From: SLSG01 sp964477035
GTDB taxonomy: Bacteria > Bacteroidota > Bacteroidia > Bacteroidales > UBA7960
Direction of reading: 5' to 3'
Assembly: GCA_964477035.1 (NCBI GenBank)
Contig: CAYZCW010000001.1
Location: 1 to 64,000 of the forward strand
Length of the DNA: 64,000 nt
Positions within the stretch are counted from its first letter, which is position 1. Every line of letters starts with the position of its first letter. Below are positions 8,846 to 18,769 of the stretch, one piece after another. Under the pieces are notes generated by a model. That model was not told the origin of the DNA. It was given only the letters and a program-made list of their open reading frames with translations, and searched no databases. The translations under genes and the position numbers were made by a program.

Positions 8846-10915
8846 ATGTCCACTTCTTCCGCAAAATCCTTCAAACGATATACCGTTACCTCAGCCCTTC
8901 CATATGCCAACGGCCCCCTGCATATCGGGCACATGGCCGGTGTTTATGTGCCGGCAGATATTTATGTGCGTTACCTCCGGCTGAAAGGCCGGGATGTGGT
9001 TTTTATCGGCGGGAGCGATGAGCACGGGGTGCCCATTACCATCAAGGCACGGCAGGAGAAAACCAGCCCCCAGGCCATTGTTGACCGCTACCACAAACTC
9101 AACAAGGAATCTTTCGAACGTTTCGGCATTTCGTTCGATGTATACAGCCGCACCTCAGCTCCCATTCATCATGAGACGGCTTCGGCCTTTTTTCGCAAGC
9201 TCTATGACCAGGGCCGGTTCGTGGAGAAGGAGACGGAACAGTATTATGACGAAGAGGCCCGCCAGTTTCTTGCCGACCGTTATATTACAGGCACCTGCCC
9301 GCATTGTGGTTTTGAGAAGGCCTATGGAGATCAGTGTGAGCATTGCGGCACTTCCCTGAGCCCGACCGACCTGATCAATCCCCGTTCCGTGCTGAGCGGC
9401 AACCAGCCCGTGATGAAAAAGACGCGGCACTGGTATCTTCCGCTCGATCAGTACGAACCCATGCTCAGGAAGTGGATCCTGGAGGGACACCGGCACGACT
9501 GGAAACCGAATGTCTACGGACAGTGCAAGTCCTGGATCGACCAGGGCCTGCAGCCCCGGGCCGTGACGCGCGATCTGGACTGGGGGGTGAAGGTGCCGGT
9601 GGAAGGGACGGATGGCAAAGTGCTGTATGTGTGGTTTGACGCCCCCATCGGCTACATCTCTGCCACCCGCGAGTGGGGCGAGGCCCGGGGGGTGGACTGG
9701 GAAAAATACTGGAAAGATCCGGAGTCCCGGCTGGTCCATTTCATCGGAAAGGACAACATCGTCTTCCATTGCATCATATTTCCCATCATGATGCATGCGG
9801 AGGGATCCTATATCCTGCCCGACAATGTGCCTGCCAACGAGTTCCTGAACCTGGAGGGCGATAAAATCTCCACCTCGCGCAACTGGGCGGTGTGGCTGCA
9901 CGAATACCTGGACGAATTCCCGGGCAAGCAGGATGTGTTGCGTTATGTGCTTACCGCGGCCGCTCCGGAGACCAAGGACAATGATTTTACCTGGAAGGAC
10001 TTTCAGGCGCGCAACAACAGCGAGTTGCTGGCTATTTTCGGCAACTTCGTGAACCGCACCCTGGTGCTCACCCACAAGTATTTCGGGGGAAAGGTGCCGG
10101 CCGTGGAGGCGTCTTCCGGGTTCATGCCGGAAGATCGTGCCGCCCTGGAGGCCCTGGCCGGCTTTCCTGCGAAGATCGAAACCGCCCTAGAGCACTTCAG
10201 GTTCCGTGAGGCCCTGGGGGAGATGATGAATCTGGCCCGCCTGGGCAATAAATACCTGACCGACGCCGAACCCTGGAAGTTATTCAAGGAGGATCCCGTG
10301 CGCGTGCAGACCATCCTCTATGTCTCACTTCAGATATGTGCCAGTTTGTCCGTGCTGGCAGAGCCTTTTCTGCCCTTTACCGCGAACAGGTTGCGCAACA
10401 TGATCCGGCTCGGGGATGTCTCATGGGATAAGGCAGGAAGTCCTGACCTGCTGTCCGGAGGCCATGAAGTCGACCAGCCGGGATTGTTGTTTGAGCGGAT
10501 CGAGGATGAACAAGTCGCCAGGCAGGTGCATAAATTACTGGAGACCCGCAATGCCAACCAGGAAACCACGGAGGCTGCGCCCCTGAAGGCCGGAATCTCC
10601 TATGAGGACTTTGCCCGCATGGACATCCGGGTGGCCACCGTGCTGGAGGCAGAGAAGGTGCCCAAAACCAAGAAACTGATCAAACTCAGGGTCGACACCG
10701 GGGTGGACCAGCGGACCCTGGTGTCGGGGATTGCCGGTGTCTATGAACCCGAAAACCTGGTGGGCAGGAAGGTCATTGTGCTGGCGAACCTCCAGGCCAA
10801 GACCATCAAAGGAATCCAGTCGCACGGCATGGTGCTGATGGCCGAAAACCACGATGGAGACCTTGCCTTCGTCGTCCCGGAGAAGGATTTTCCCAACGGA
10901 AGCATGATCAGCTGA
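8846..10915 (+). CDS. metG: Methionyl-tRNA synthetase with C-terminal tRNA-binding domain
   Basis: Charges tRNA-Met, including the initiator. 689 residues. HIGH motif in LPYANGPLHIGHMAG, a zinc knuckle CPHCG...CEHCG around residues 150-170, and the KMSKS equivalent KISTSRNW. Residues from about 590 form an EMAP-II/Trbp111-like tRNA-binding domain (YEDFARMDIRVATVLEAEKV). This is the long MetG1-type enzyme. The ATG sits just after the heptad array, and its leader carries no obvious Shine-Dalgarno. Confidence 0.98.
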   Translation: MSTSSAKSFKRYTVTSALPYANGPLHIGHMAGVYVPADIYVRYLRLKGRDVVFIGGSDEHGVPITIKARQEKTSPQAIVDRYHKLNKESFERFGISFDVYSRTSAPIHHETASAFFRKLYDQGRFVEKETEQYYDEEARQFLADRYITGTCPHCGFEKAYGDQCEHCGTSLSPTDLINPRSVLSGNQPVMKKTRHWYLPLDQYEPMLRKWILEGHRHDWKPNVYGQCKSWIDQGLQPRAVTRDLDWGVKVPVEGTDGKVLYVWFDAPIGYISATREWGEARGVDWEKYWKDPESRLVHFIGKDNIVFHCIIFPIMMHAEGSYILPDNVPANEFLNLEGDKISTSRNWAVWLHEYLDEFPGKQDVLRYVLTAAAPETKDNDFTWKDFQARNNSELLAIFGNFVNRTLVLTHKYFGGKVPAVEASSGFMPEDRAALEALAGFPAKIETALEHFRFREALGEMMNLARLGNKYLTDAEPWKLFKEDPVRVQTILYVSLQICASLSVLAEPFLPFTANRLRNMIRLGDVSWDKAGSPDLLSGGHEVDQPGLLFERIEDEQVARQVHKLLETRNANQETTEAAPLKAGISYEDFARMDIRVATVLEAEKVPKTKKLIKLRVDTGVDQRTLVSGIAGVYEPENLVGRKVIVLANLQAKTIKGIQSHGMVLMAENHDGDLAFVVPEKDFPNGSMIS

Positions 10916-11001
10916 TTTTTCGGGTTCAAATTAGGGTTAAAAAAGAAGGCATATAGTTTGTTTTTTTTGGGGTTCATGCTAAATAATCCGGGAGTATTCA
11001 C

Positions 11002-11009
11002 TATCTTTG
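11002..11009 (+). promoter_or_regulatory. -7 element for tRNA-Arg
   Basis: TATCTTTG ending 21 bases before the mature tRNA 5' end. This is a sensible distance for a short precursor leader. Confidence 0.55.
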
Positions 11010-11030
11010 CATGTCCTTTGATTTTTGCCA

Positions 11031-11102
11031 GGCCCCGTAGTTCAATGGATAGAATGGAAGTTTCCTAAACTTTAGATACAGGTTCGATTCCTGTCGGGGC
11101 TA
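11031..11102 (+). tRNA. tRNA-Arg, anticodon CCU
   Basis: Folds as a 72-nt cloverleaf. The acceptor is GGCCCCG/CGGGGCT, with G1-U72 as a wobble. The D stem is GTTC/GAAT. The anticodon stem GAAGT/ACTTT closes the 7-base loop TTCCTAA, giving anticodon CCU for AGG codons. The T stem is ACAGG/CCTGT with loop TTCGATT. A73 is the discriminator. CCA is not encoded and must be added. Confidence 0.93.
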
Positions 11103-11123
11103 CAAATCTTTTTCTGCCATGAT

Positions 11124-11339
11124 ATGAACAGAAAAGAAGACAGACCAAGCAAGATTGCTTATGAGCGGCATCTGAACCAGCTTGGCATTCCCGGGGACTC
11201 CAGAAAATCCAAGGGGGGGCGCGTACCCGACTATGTTAAGTACGGAACCTGGCTGCGGGTGAATGATCCTGGTGGGTTCGAGTCGGGCTACCAGGCCTGG
11301 AAGGCAAAGGTCCGTGCCGAAAAGGGATACGACGACTGA
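11124..11339 (+). CDS. Small conserved protein next to tRNA-Arg
   Basis: 71 residues, basic, no signal or membrane segment. Contains RVPDYVKYGTWLRVNDP followed by FESGYQAWKAK. I recognise this as the pattern of a small conserved Bacteroidota protein with no assigned function. Starts 21 bases after the tRNA and has good codon structure. The flippase frame opens inside its 3' end, but the likely flippase start lies after its stop. Confidence 0.75.
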   Translation: MNRKEDRPSKIAYERHLNQLGIPGDSRKSKGGRVPDYVKYGTWLRVNDPGGFESGYQAWKAKVRAEKGYDD

Positions 11340-11364
11340 TGGCCTTGAGCCCCAAACCCCGGAA

Positions 11365-12855
11365 GTGGACCCGCTGAAGCGTCTTGCAGGACAAACGGCC
11401 GTCTATGGCCTGAGCAGTATCGTTGGAAGACTGCTGAACTACCTGTTGGTTCCCCTTTACACCCATGTGTTCCTAACCAGCCAGTACGGGGTCGTGACCA
11501 TCATGTACTCCTACGTGGCTTTTCTGATCGTCATCCTGACCTACGGGATGGAGACCGCCTTTTTCCGGTTTTCTGAGGCCCGGCCCGGAGAAAAACAGGT
11601 GGTGTTTGGCACCAGCCTGCTTTCGGTGTTATTCACCTCCCTCCTGTTCGTGCTTGCCACCACTTTTTTCCGACAGCCCATCGCCGGGGCCCTGAGGTTC
11701 CCGGACCATCCTGAGTACATCCTGTGGTTCGGATTGATCCTGGGTATGGATGCCCTGAGTGCGATTCCGTTTGCCAGGCTGCGGAGCGAGAACAAAGCCT
11801 TTCGCTTTGCCGGCATCAAGCTGGTGAACATCGGGGTGAACATCGGTTTCAATCTCTTCTTCCTGCTGCTGTGTCCGTGGCTGCTGGAGGGCGGCCCGGA
11901 AATGCTGAAGGGGCCCGTTTCAGCCGTTTACAATCCATCCATTGGTGTTGGTTACGTCTTCATCTCCAACCTGATTGCCAGCGGGGTGACCCTCCTGCTG
12001 TTGCTGCCCGTGATGTTCAGGGCCCGGCCGGTGTTTTCCCCCGCGCTGTGGCGGCAGATGCTGATCTATGCCTTGCCCTTGCTGGTGGCCGGCCTGGCCG
12101 GGGTAGTCAATGAGTCGCTGGATAAACTCCTGCTGAATCACCTGTTGCCTCCCGAAACGGCCATGTCGCAGGTGGGCATATACGGGGCCTGTTACAAGAT
12201 ATCCATCATGATGACCATTTTCATCCAGGCCTTTCGCTTTGCCGCCGAGCCCTTCTTTTTCTCCCAGGCATCACGGAAAGATGCCCGGCAGATGTACGCC
12301 CGGATCATGAAATACTTTGTGCTGGCCTGCCTGCTGATTTTTTTGGGGATCATGCTGTTCATGGACATCGTCCAGTATTTTGTGGGTCCGGCATACAGGG
12401 AAGGCCTGGGTGTCGTCCCCATTCTCCTGTTGGCCAATATGTTCCTGGGTATTTATTTTAACCTGTCGATCTGGTACAAGCTTGATGGTCAGACCCGATT
12501 CGGTGCCTGGTTCGCTCTGGCAGGGGCCGTTTTGACCATTGTCTTGAACATTTGGTGGATCCCGCTGATCGGATACCACGGGTCGGCCTGGGCCACCCTG
12601 GCCTGTTATGTGTTCATGGCCGCCCTCTCCTTTGGTTTCGGACAGAAGCATTTCCCGATTCCTTATGAGACGGGGCGCATTCTGGGACTCATCGCTGCCG
12701 CCGTCTTGATTTACCTGGCTTCCGGGCTGATAGGCGGACTGCCGCGCCTGGCAGGCTATGCGCTGAACATGGGGTGGATTGGCTTGTTCCTTTTTTCGGC
12801 CAACCTGATCGATCCCTCCCTGAAGGAGCTGGCCGCCGGCCTTCGCAAGCGGTAG
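11365..12855 (+). CDS. MATE/Wzx-type lipid or polysaccharide flippase
   Basis: Inner-membrane exporter of the polysaccharide-biosynthesis (MOP) superfamily that flips lipid-linked glycans or similar carriers. About 496 residues with 12-14 predicted helices. It begins DPLKRLAGQTAVYGLSSI, then GRLLNYLLVPLYT, the characteristic first-helix signature. I chose GTG at 11365 because family members start just before PLKxLAxQTAxYGLSSIVGR. The longest frame starts at 11263 inside the preceding small gene and would add a basic, low-complexity leader. No glycosyltransferases lie nearby, so the substrate is open. Confidence 0.88.
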   Translation: MDPLKRLAGQTAVYGLSSIVGRLLNYLLVPLYTHVFLTSQYGVVTIMYSYVAFLIVILTYGMETAFFRFSEARPGEKQVVFGTSLLSVLFTSLLFVLATTFFRQPIAGALRFPDHPEYILWFGLILGMDALSAIPFARLRSENKAFRFAGIKLVNIGVNIGFNLFFLLLCPWLLEGGPEMLKGPVSAVYNPSIGVGYVFISNLIASGVTLLLLLPVMFRARPVFSPALWRQMLIYALPLLVAGLAGVVNESLDKLLLNHLLPPETAMSQVGIYGACYKISIMMTIFIQAFRFAAEPFFFSQASRKDARQMYARIMKYFVLACLLIFLGIMLFMDIVQYFVGPAYREGLGVVPILLLANMFLGIYFNLSIWYKLDGQTRFGAWFALAGAVLTIVLNIWWIPLIGYHGSAWATLACYVFMAALSFGFGQKHFPIPYETGRILGLIAAAVLIYLASGLIGGLPRLAGYALNMGWIGLFLFSANLIDPSLKELAAGLRKR

Positions 12856-12883
12856 GCAGAATGGCCGTTTCCCCTAAATTCAT

Positions 12884-12891
12884 TATCTTTG
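12884..12891 (+). promoter_or_regulatory. -7 element for the KamA-type gene
   Basis: TATCTTTG about 100 bases before the start codon, in the gap after the flippase. No clear -33 TTG. Confidence 0.5.
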
Positions 12892-12992
12892 TGTATATAT
12901 CACCGGGCATGGCATTTCTGCCCTGTCTGCCTTCCAGGACCCGGTCATTGGCCGCGAACCAAGCTGGACTCAGTAAAATTCTGTACCCCTAA

Positions 12993-15185
12993 ATGGAAAA
13001 AATCAGCAATAACAACATCGATCAGCTACGTATCACGCCCCATGCCAAAAAAGAGCTGGATAAACTGCTCCGGGAGAACCCGGACGTGGCGGAGGTGCTC
13101 CTGGCCGCCGACAGTCCCCGGGCCGCCTCCGGGGGCCTCCGGCAACTCGCCATGGATTACCTCGGGGACCGGCCGCATGCCCTGGCCTACTACAGGAGTG
13201 AAGCAATGGGACGGGAAGCCCTTGAAAAGCTGGCATGGCGGGATTATGCCGCCATCCGGATCCTTGACTACCTGGACCATGCCGGGCGCACCTACAAGGA
13301 TCTGAACCTGCGTGGCAAGAAGGTGTCCAACGACCCCTTCCGCATGCTGTGGCTGGCTGTAAAATTCGGAGAAGGAGGCGCCCAGGCGCCCTTTTTTACG
13401 GACATGCGTCATTTGTTCCGGCAGTTCAAGGGATTGAACATGAGGCCGCAGTTTGACAAGGAGACGGTCATGGCCTGGATGGACCGCTATCCCTCGGGCC
13501 TGGAGCCGGAGATCGTCCAGCTGCGGAAGAAAAACAAGGAACGGATCATCCGCATCCTCGCTGATAAGATCGCCCGCAAACAGATCCGGAGCCCGAAGTA
13601 TTCCTTTCCCGAGGGGTTGACCCGGGAGGAACAGCTTACGCTGGTGGCCCGTTGGTGGGAAGAGCATACCTTCCACCTGCGCTTTGCCGTGCGCACCCCC
13701 GACTTTCTGAATGAACTGCTTGACCACACCCTGGACGAGGAGACCATGGAGGTGCTGCATAAGGCTGAAAAACACGGCATCCCCTTCTTTATCAACCCCT
13801 ATTACCTGAGCCTGCTCAATGTCAATGCGCCCGAGTTTGCCAGAGGGGCAGACCTGGCCATACGCTATTACATTATTTACTCACGGCAGCTGGTGCAGGA
13901 GTATGGTCAGATCGTGGCCTGGGAGAAGGAAGACGTGGTGGAGCCGGGCAAGCCCAACGCCGCCGGGTGGATCCTTCCGACGAAACACAATGTACACCGG
14001 CGCTATCCGGAGGTGGCCATCATGATCCCCGATACCATGGGAAGGGCCTGTGCCGGGCTGTGTGCCTCGTGCCAGCGAATGTACGACTTCCAGAGGGGCC
14101 ACCTGAACTTCAACCTCGACAAGCTGAAACCCACGGAGGCCTGGGAGGCCAAGCTGGAAATGATCATGAAATACTGGGAAGAGGATTCCCGCCTGAGGGA
14201 CATCCTGATCACGGGCGGGGACGCCCTGATGAGCGCGAACCATTCCCTGGAGAAAATCCTTGACGCAGTTTACCGCATGGCCGTGAACAAGCGCAAGAAG
14301 AACGAGAAGCGTCCTGACGGGCAGAAACATGCCGAGATCCTTCGCGTGCGCCTGGGTACCCGCCTGCCGGTTTACCTGCCCCAGCGCATCACTCCGGAAC
14401 TGACGGAGATCCTGGCGCGTTTCAAAGAAAGGGCTTCCGCAGTGGGGGTCAAACAATTTGTGGTACAGACCCATTTCCAATCGCCCATGGAGGTGACCCC
14501 TGAATCAAGGCAGGGCGTTTCCCGCCTGATCGGGGCCGGCTGGACAGTGGCCAATCAGCTGGTATTTACCGCAGCAGCCTCCCGCAGGGGACATACCGCC
14601 AAGTTGCGCAAGGTGTTGAACGACATCGGGGTGCTGCCTTATTATACCTTCTCGGTGAAGGGCTATATGGAGAACTCTTTCAAGTTCGCCACCAATGCAC
14701 GGGCAGCCCAGGAGCAAATGGAGGAAAAGGCCATCGGCATCATCCCCGCCGGGTACCGGAAAGTGATCAAGCGTTTTCCGATGGAAGCGGAGAAGCTGGT
14801 GGAGAATATCAATGACTTGCGTGAAAAGGCCGGAATCCCCTTCCTGGCCACCGACCGCAACGTGCTCAATCTGCCTGGTGTGGGCAAGAGCATGACCTAC
14901 CGGGTGATCGGCATTACCCGGGCCGGGCGGCGTATCCTGGAGTTCGACCACGACCACACCCGCAGCCACAGCCCGGTCATCGACAAAATCGGAAAATTCG
15001 TCATCATCGAGTCCAAGTCGGTGGCCGGCTACCTGGAACAGCTGGTGGAGATGGAGGAGAACAAGAGCGAATACCAGAGCATCTGGGGTTACTCCATCGG
15101 GGAAACCGAACCGCGGACGTCCATCTATGAGTATCCGGAGTATGATTTTGGGCTGACAGAAGAGATCACCAACTTTTCAGGATGA
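12993..15185 (+). CDS. KamA-family radical SAM protein with long N-terminal extension
   Basis: Related to lysine 2,3-aminomutase, which uses SAM, a 4Fe-4S cluster and PLP to move an amino group. The protein has 730 residues against about 420-470 for classical enzymes. The radical SAM cluster Cys are C353, C357 and C360 (CX3CX2C in RACAGLCASC), and ITGGDALMS matches the GGE-like SAM-binding stretch. A PLP-lysine motif may be present as LPGVGKS (Lys632), compared with PGGGGK in the aminomutase. The first 340 residues are a helical extension I cannot assign. The substrate cannot be read from sequence, and no lysine-fermentation neighbours are present. Confidence 0.88.
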   Translation: MEKISNNNIDQLRITPHAKKELDKLLRENPDVAEVLLAADSPRAASGGLRQLAMDYLGDRPHALAYYRSEAMGREALEKLAWRDYAAIRILDYLDHAGRTYKDLNLRGKKVSNDPFRMLWLAVKFGEGGAQAPFFTDMRHLFRQFKGLNMRPQFDKETVMAWMDRYPSGLEPEIVQLRKKNKERIIRILADKIARKQIRSPKYSFPEGLTREEQLTLVARWWEEHTFHLRFAVRTPDFLNELLDHTLDEETMEVLHKAEKHGIPFFINPYYLSLLNVNAPEFARGADLAIRYYIIYSRQLVQEYGQIVAWEKEDVVEPGKPNAAGWILPTKHNVHRRYPEVAIMIPDTMGRACAGLCASCQRMYDFQRGHLNFNLDKLKPTEAWEAKLEMIMKYWEEDSRLRDILITGGDALMSANHSLEKILDAVYRMAVNKRKKNEKRPDGQKHAEILRVRLGTRLPVYLPQRITPELTEILARFKERASAVGVKQFVVQTHFQSPMEVTPESRQGVSRLIGAGWTVANQLVFTAAASRRGHTAKLRKVLNDIGVLPYYTFSVKGYMENSFKFATNARAAQEQMEEKAIGIIPAGYRKVIKRFPMEAEKLVENINDLREKAGIPFLATDRNVLNLPGVGKSMTYRVIGITRAGRRILEFDHDHTRSHSPVIDKIGKFVIIESKSVAGYLEQLVEMEENKSEYQSIWGYSIGETEPRTSIYEYPEYDFGLTEEITNFSG

Positions 15186-15278
15186 GGTCCGGCGCATGCG
15201 GCCTGGACACGCTGGGCGGCGCAAGCGGCCTGACCCCTGCGGGACGGCATCAGGGAGGGCCTTTTGCTGGCTGCCCGC

Positions 15279-17678
15279 CTATTCCGACTTGATGGAGTCC
15301 ACCGGATTGGCCACGGCCGCCCGGAATGCATGGTAAAGGATGGTGAGGAAGGCAATGGTCAGAACCACCATCAGGGTTGCCCCAAAGTGCCACCAACTCT
15401 GTTCGATCCGGTAGGCATAATTGCCCAGGTAGCGGTCCATGGCAAGCCATGACAGGGGCAGGGCGATGGCCACGGCAATCAGCACGAGTCTGAGAAAATC
15501 CTTCTGTAACAGGACAATCACCCCGGAAACGGTGTCGCCCAACACCTTGCGGATGCCGATCTCCCTTTTTTTCTGCTCGGCCACGAATGCTGCCAGGCCA
15601 TACAAGCCCAGGGCCGAAATGATGATGCACAGGATGGCGAAGTAGGTCACCACTTTCATGACGTTCGACTCCCCGTCATACTGGCCCAGAATGGTGTCCA
15701 TGGCAAATTCTGGTTCAAAGGGAAGGTCCTGGAAAACATCCTTCCAGGTTTGTTCCATGTGGACGAGTACCGACTGCCGCTGCTCAGGGCGGTATTTTAC
15801 CACCACCGTGGTATAGCGCTCCGGCTCCAGCAGGTAGACGGCCGGCTCGATGGTGCTTTGCAGGTTGAAGTAATTGTAGTCTTGCACCACCCCGATCACG
15901 CTGAATGGCTCTTCTGACACAAAATTCGCCCGGATGCGGTGACCGATGGGTTCCTCCCATCCCAGTGCGCGGACTGCCGCTTCATTCAGCAGCATGGCCT
16001 CACGATGGTCTGTGCCAAAATCCCTGCTGAAGTTGCGTCCGGCCACCACAGGCACCTCCATCAGGGAGAAATAGTCCTCATCCACAAAGCCGAAACGAAC
16101 CATCAGTTCCGCTTCCACGCTGTCAAGTGCCAGCACAGGGCCCTGGCTCGGGCCAATTCCGTTCATGCCACTGGCTGCAGCCACCCCGGTCACCCCGGGA
16201 TGGGACAACAACTCATTTTTCAGGTTCCGGAACTGCATTTCATTCGTGTTCCGCTGCAAAACCTGGGCAGATATAATGTTCTCGTAGTTGATTCCCAGGT
16301 CTTTGGATCGCAGATACTGCCACTGGTGAAAAATGGTGAAGGTGGAGAACACCAGCAGGGCCGAAATGGCGAACTGGAACACCACCAGGACCTTGCGAAG
16401 GACTCCCGTGGCGTTGCGCCCTCCCCCCTTACCGGCTTTCAGCACGCTGGCCGGGCGGAACCGGCTCATGAACAGGGCCGGATAGATGCCTGCCACGAAT
16501 CCCACCACCAGCAACAGGCCGAACAACCCAATGTTGAAGATCCAGTTGCCCAGAAAGGCGATTCTCAAATCAGTCCCAAGCAAGCTGTTGAAGCCCGGGA
16601 GGAACAACTCGACCAATCCGACGGCCACCAGCAAAGCGATAAACGTCAGGATGACCGACTCCCCCAGGAATTGGACCAGCAGATGGGCCGGCCTGGCTCC
16701 GGCCACTTTACGGATGCCGACCTCCAGGGCTCTCCTGGACGATCGGGCCGTTGACAGGTTGATGAAGTTGATGCAGGCAATCAGCAGGATGAGAATGGCC
16801 ACGGCGGTGAACACATACACCAGGTTGATGTCGCCCCGGGCATTGTAGATGCTGAACTTGATGTGCTGCGAGCGAAGATAGATGTCCTCCAGCGGCTGCA
16901 GGTACATGTCCGGCCGGTGTGCCTCCGGGGGAGCTCCTGTTTCGGTAAAATACTGTTCCACCAGGTTGCGTATGTTCTCCTCGGTTTGCTGCGGGCGGCT
17001 GCCTTCGCGCAAGAGCAGGTAGGTGGCCAGGGAGTTGTTCCCGAAATGCTGCAGGGCAGGGTGCATGGCTTCGGCAGTGGCATAGGACAACAGGACTTCG
17101 AAGCGCAGGTGGGAATTGTGCGTCTGGTCGCGCATCACCCCGCTTACCCGGTAGGGGGTATTCCCGTAATGGAACGTCCGGCCCAGAACATTGCCCGTGC
17201 TGAAGAGGCGCTCCGCCATGGAGACAGACAGCACGGCGGTGTTTGGTTCCACCAGGGCAGTATTGGGGTTGCCCGATGCGAGGTCAATGGCAAACAGGGG
17301 AAACACGGAAGGATCGGCATAATAGGTGTAGCGCTGCCGCAGGACCTTGTCTCCCGCTCTCAGCACGTTGCCACCGGTGGGCATGACCCGGACCACGTCT
17401 TCCAGTTCGGGCAGGCCTTCCTTCAGGTGGGGTGCCCATGGTCCGCTCGTGATGGCCACATGCTGTACCTCGATGCCTGCCGGTACCTGGATCTCCACCA
17501 GCCGGTAGGTGTCTGCGGCTCGCGGAATGTGTTTTTCATAGCCCAGCTCGTTCTGTAAAAACAGCAGGATTAAAATGAAGCTGGCGATGCCTGTGCTCAG
17601 GCCCAGGATGTTGATGAGGGAATAGGCTTTTTGCCTTGTCAGGGTACGGAACCCTGGTTTCAGGTAATGAGAGATCAT
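15279..17678 (-). CDS. MacB/FtsX-type ABC transporter permease (first of three)
   Basis: Inner-membrane subunit of a type VII ABC (mechanotransmission) system. 799 residues in the duplicated layout: helix 1, a large periplasmic MacB_PCD-like domain, three helices (about 285-430), a linker helix, a second periplasmic domain, and a final three-helix FtsX block (about 680-790, with EQKKREIGIRKVLG). The paired IRKVAGA and IRKVLG stretches are family markers. No ATPase lies beside it, so it probably borrows one. No sigma-54 or TAnnTTTG site was found in the 300 bases upstream. Confidence 0.9.
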   Translation of the reverse strand: MISHYLKPGFRTLTRQKAYSLINILGLSTGIASFILILLFLQNELGYEKHIPRAADTYRLVEIQVPAGIEVQHVAITSGPWAPHLKEGLPELEDVVRVMPTGGNVLRAGDKVLRQRYTYYADPSVFPLFAIDLASGNPNTALVEPNTAVLSVSMAERLFSTGNVLGRTFHYGNTPYRVSGVMRDQTHNSHLRFEVLLSYATAEAMHPALQHFGNNSLATYLLLREGSRPQQTEENIRNLVEQYFTETGAPPEAHRPDMYLQPLEDIYLRSQHIKFSIYNARGDINLVYVFTAVAILILLIACINFINLSTARSSRRALEVGIRKVAGARPAHLLVQFLGESVILTFIALLVAVGLVELFLPGFNSLLGTDLRIAFLGNWIFNIGLFGLLLVVGFVAGIYPALFMSRFRPASVLKAGKGGGRNATGVLRKVLVVFQFAISALLVFSTFTIFHQWQYLRSKDLGINYENIISAQVLQRNTNEMQFRNLKNELLSHPGVTGVAAASGMNGIGPSQGPVLALDSVEAELMVRFGFVDEDYFSLMEVPVVAGRNFSRDFGTDHREAMLLNEAAVRALGWEEPIGHRIRANFVSEEPFSVIGVVQDYNYFNLQSTIEPAVYLLEPERYTTVVVKYRPEQRQSVLVHMEQTWKDVFQDLPFEPEFAMDTILGQYDGESNVMKVVTYFAILCIIISALGLYGLAAFVAEQKKREIGIRKVLGDTVSGVIVLLQKDFLRLVLIAVAIALPLSWLAMDRYLGNYAYRIEQSWWHFGATLMVVLTIAFLTILYHAFRAAVANPVDSIKSE

Positions 17679-17978
17679 ACGGTGGGGCTTGGGTTACCAT
17701 ACGTCCCAATGTGCGCGTGGCACGGCTGGACAATCAAACCATCCCCAGCCTGTACCCCGGGACTCACCATGGAAAGAGAAAAAACCATGCCATGGCCTCA
17801 AGATGACTGATCATCAAAGTTCTGTGTTTTTACTCCCTGGGGAATCCAGGATGGCCTGTCCGGAATTGAACGGATGATTGTCCGGCTGCGAACGCTTTGC
17901 CGGCGTGGTTTGGACGCGTTTGCGGGATGGCCGTGACGCGCTGCCTGCCACCCGGATTGTCTGGACACGGCAACCGTC
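17679..17978. other. Intergenic region without a gene
   Basis: 300 bases between the permease start and the radical SAM stop. No open frame with protein character. An 8-bp inverted repeat (GGACAATC near 17729, GATTGTCC near 17876) is spread over 150 bases and is probably chance. I see no recognisable promoter box or terminator. Confidence 0.5.
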
Positions 17979-18758
17979 CTAGCCGTACACCTCTGCAGGA
18001 ATACCCAGGGCCTCCACCCTGCGGGCAATGTCAAGAAGTTCCTCCTGAGGCACCTTGCGGACGTCTTCGGCCGGGGTGGCCCGGGCGACCGGATAAATCA
18101 TCACGGAGCGGGGGCGCAGCCTGTCAAGGTGTCCGAGCCAATGCGCTAATTCCTCCTCTGTGGTGTTGTCGAAAGCCTGGCCGTTGAGAATGCCCCGCAC
18201 GAACAGGGTCTGCAGGATCATCTGTCCCCGGAAGCGCTCCAGGTTTTCGAGTACCTGCTGCAGGCTGAGGGGGATCTGGGGCTGGTTGATGCGGCGGAAG
18301 GTCTCTTCGGTGCCTGCGTCCAGCTTGAGGATGTTCTGATCCACCTTCAGCAGGGCTCCGGCGATGGCATCGTCCCCGGCCGTGCTGGCATTGCTCAGCA
18401 CCGAGATGCCGGCATCCGGGTAATGGCGGTCTCTCAGGACGATGGCATCGTCGATGATGCCCGGGAAGTCGGGGTGAAGGGTGGGTTCTCCATTGCCCGC
18501 GAAGGTGATGTTGGTGAGCAGGGCCTTCCTGGTGGCCATGGCGCTGAGCCGGTTTTCCAGTTGCCGCCTTACCACCTCCCTCGGGGGCCAGGTCAGGGGC
18601 TTGTCGCCGGGAACGACTGTCCACCCGCATTCACAGTACAGGCAGTTGAAGGTGCAGTGTTTGATGCCTTCAGGGAGCAGGTTGATGCCCAGGCTGATGC
18701 CCAACCGCCGGCTTCGTACCGGTCCGAAGATGATGTGTTCAAAAAGGAAGCCGCTCAT
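17979..18758 (-). CDS. Radical SAM Fe-S oxidoreductase (COG0731-like)
   Basis: 259 residues. The cluster motif is CX3CX2C (C35, C39, C42 in HCTFNCLYCECGW), followed by the SAM-binding FAGNGEPTLHP typical of the COG0731 group related to wybutosine and YfkAB-like proteins. The reaction is unknown. Last gene of the ileS-dksA-like-lspA operon, 11 bases after lspA. Confidence 0.85.
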   Translation of the reverse strand: MSGFLFEHIIFGPVRSRRLGISLGINLLPEGIKHCTFNCLYCECGWTVVPGDKPLTWPPREVVRRQLENRLSAMATRKALLTNITFAGNGEPTLHPDFPGIIDDAIVLRDRHYPDAGISVLSNASTAGDDAIAGALLKVDQNILKLDAGTEETFRRINQPQIPLSLQQVLENLERFRGQMILQTLFVRGILNGQAFDNTTEEELAHWLGHLDRLRPRSVMIYPVARATPAEDVRKVPQEELLDIARRVEALGIPAEVYG

Positions 18759-18769
18759 GCCTTTCCCGT

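Noticed and set aside
17718..17735. Sigma-54 -24 box TGGCAC near the first permease
   Set aside because: It lies on the plus strand, pointing away from the permease, and no TTGC follows at the required spacing.
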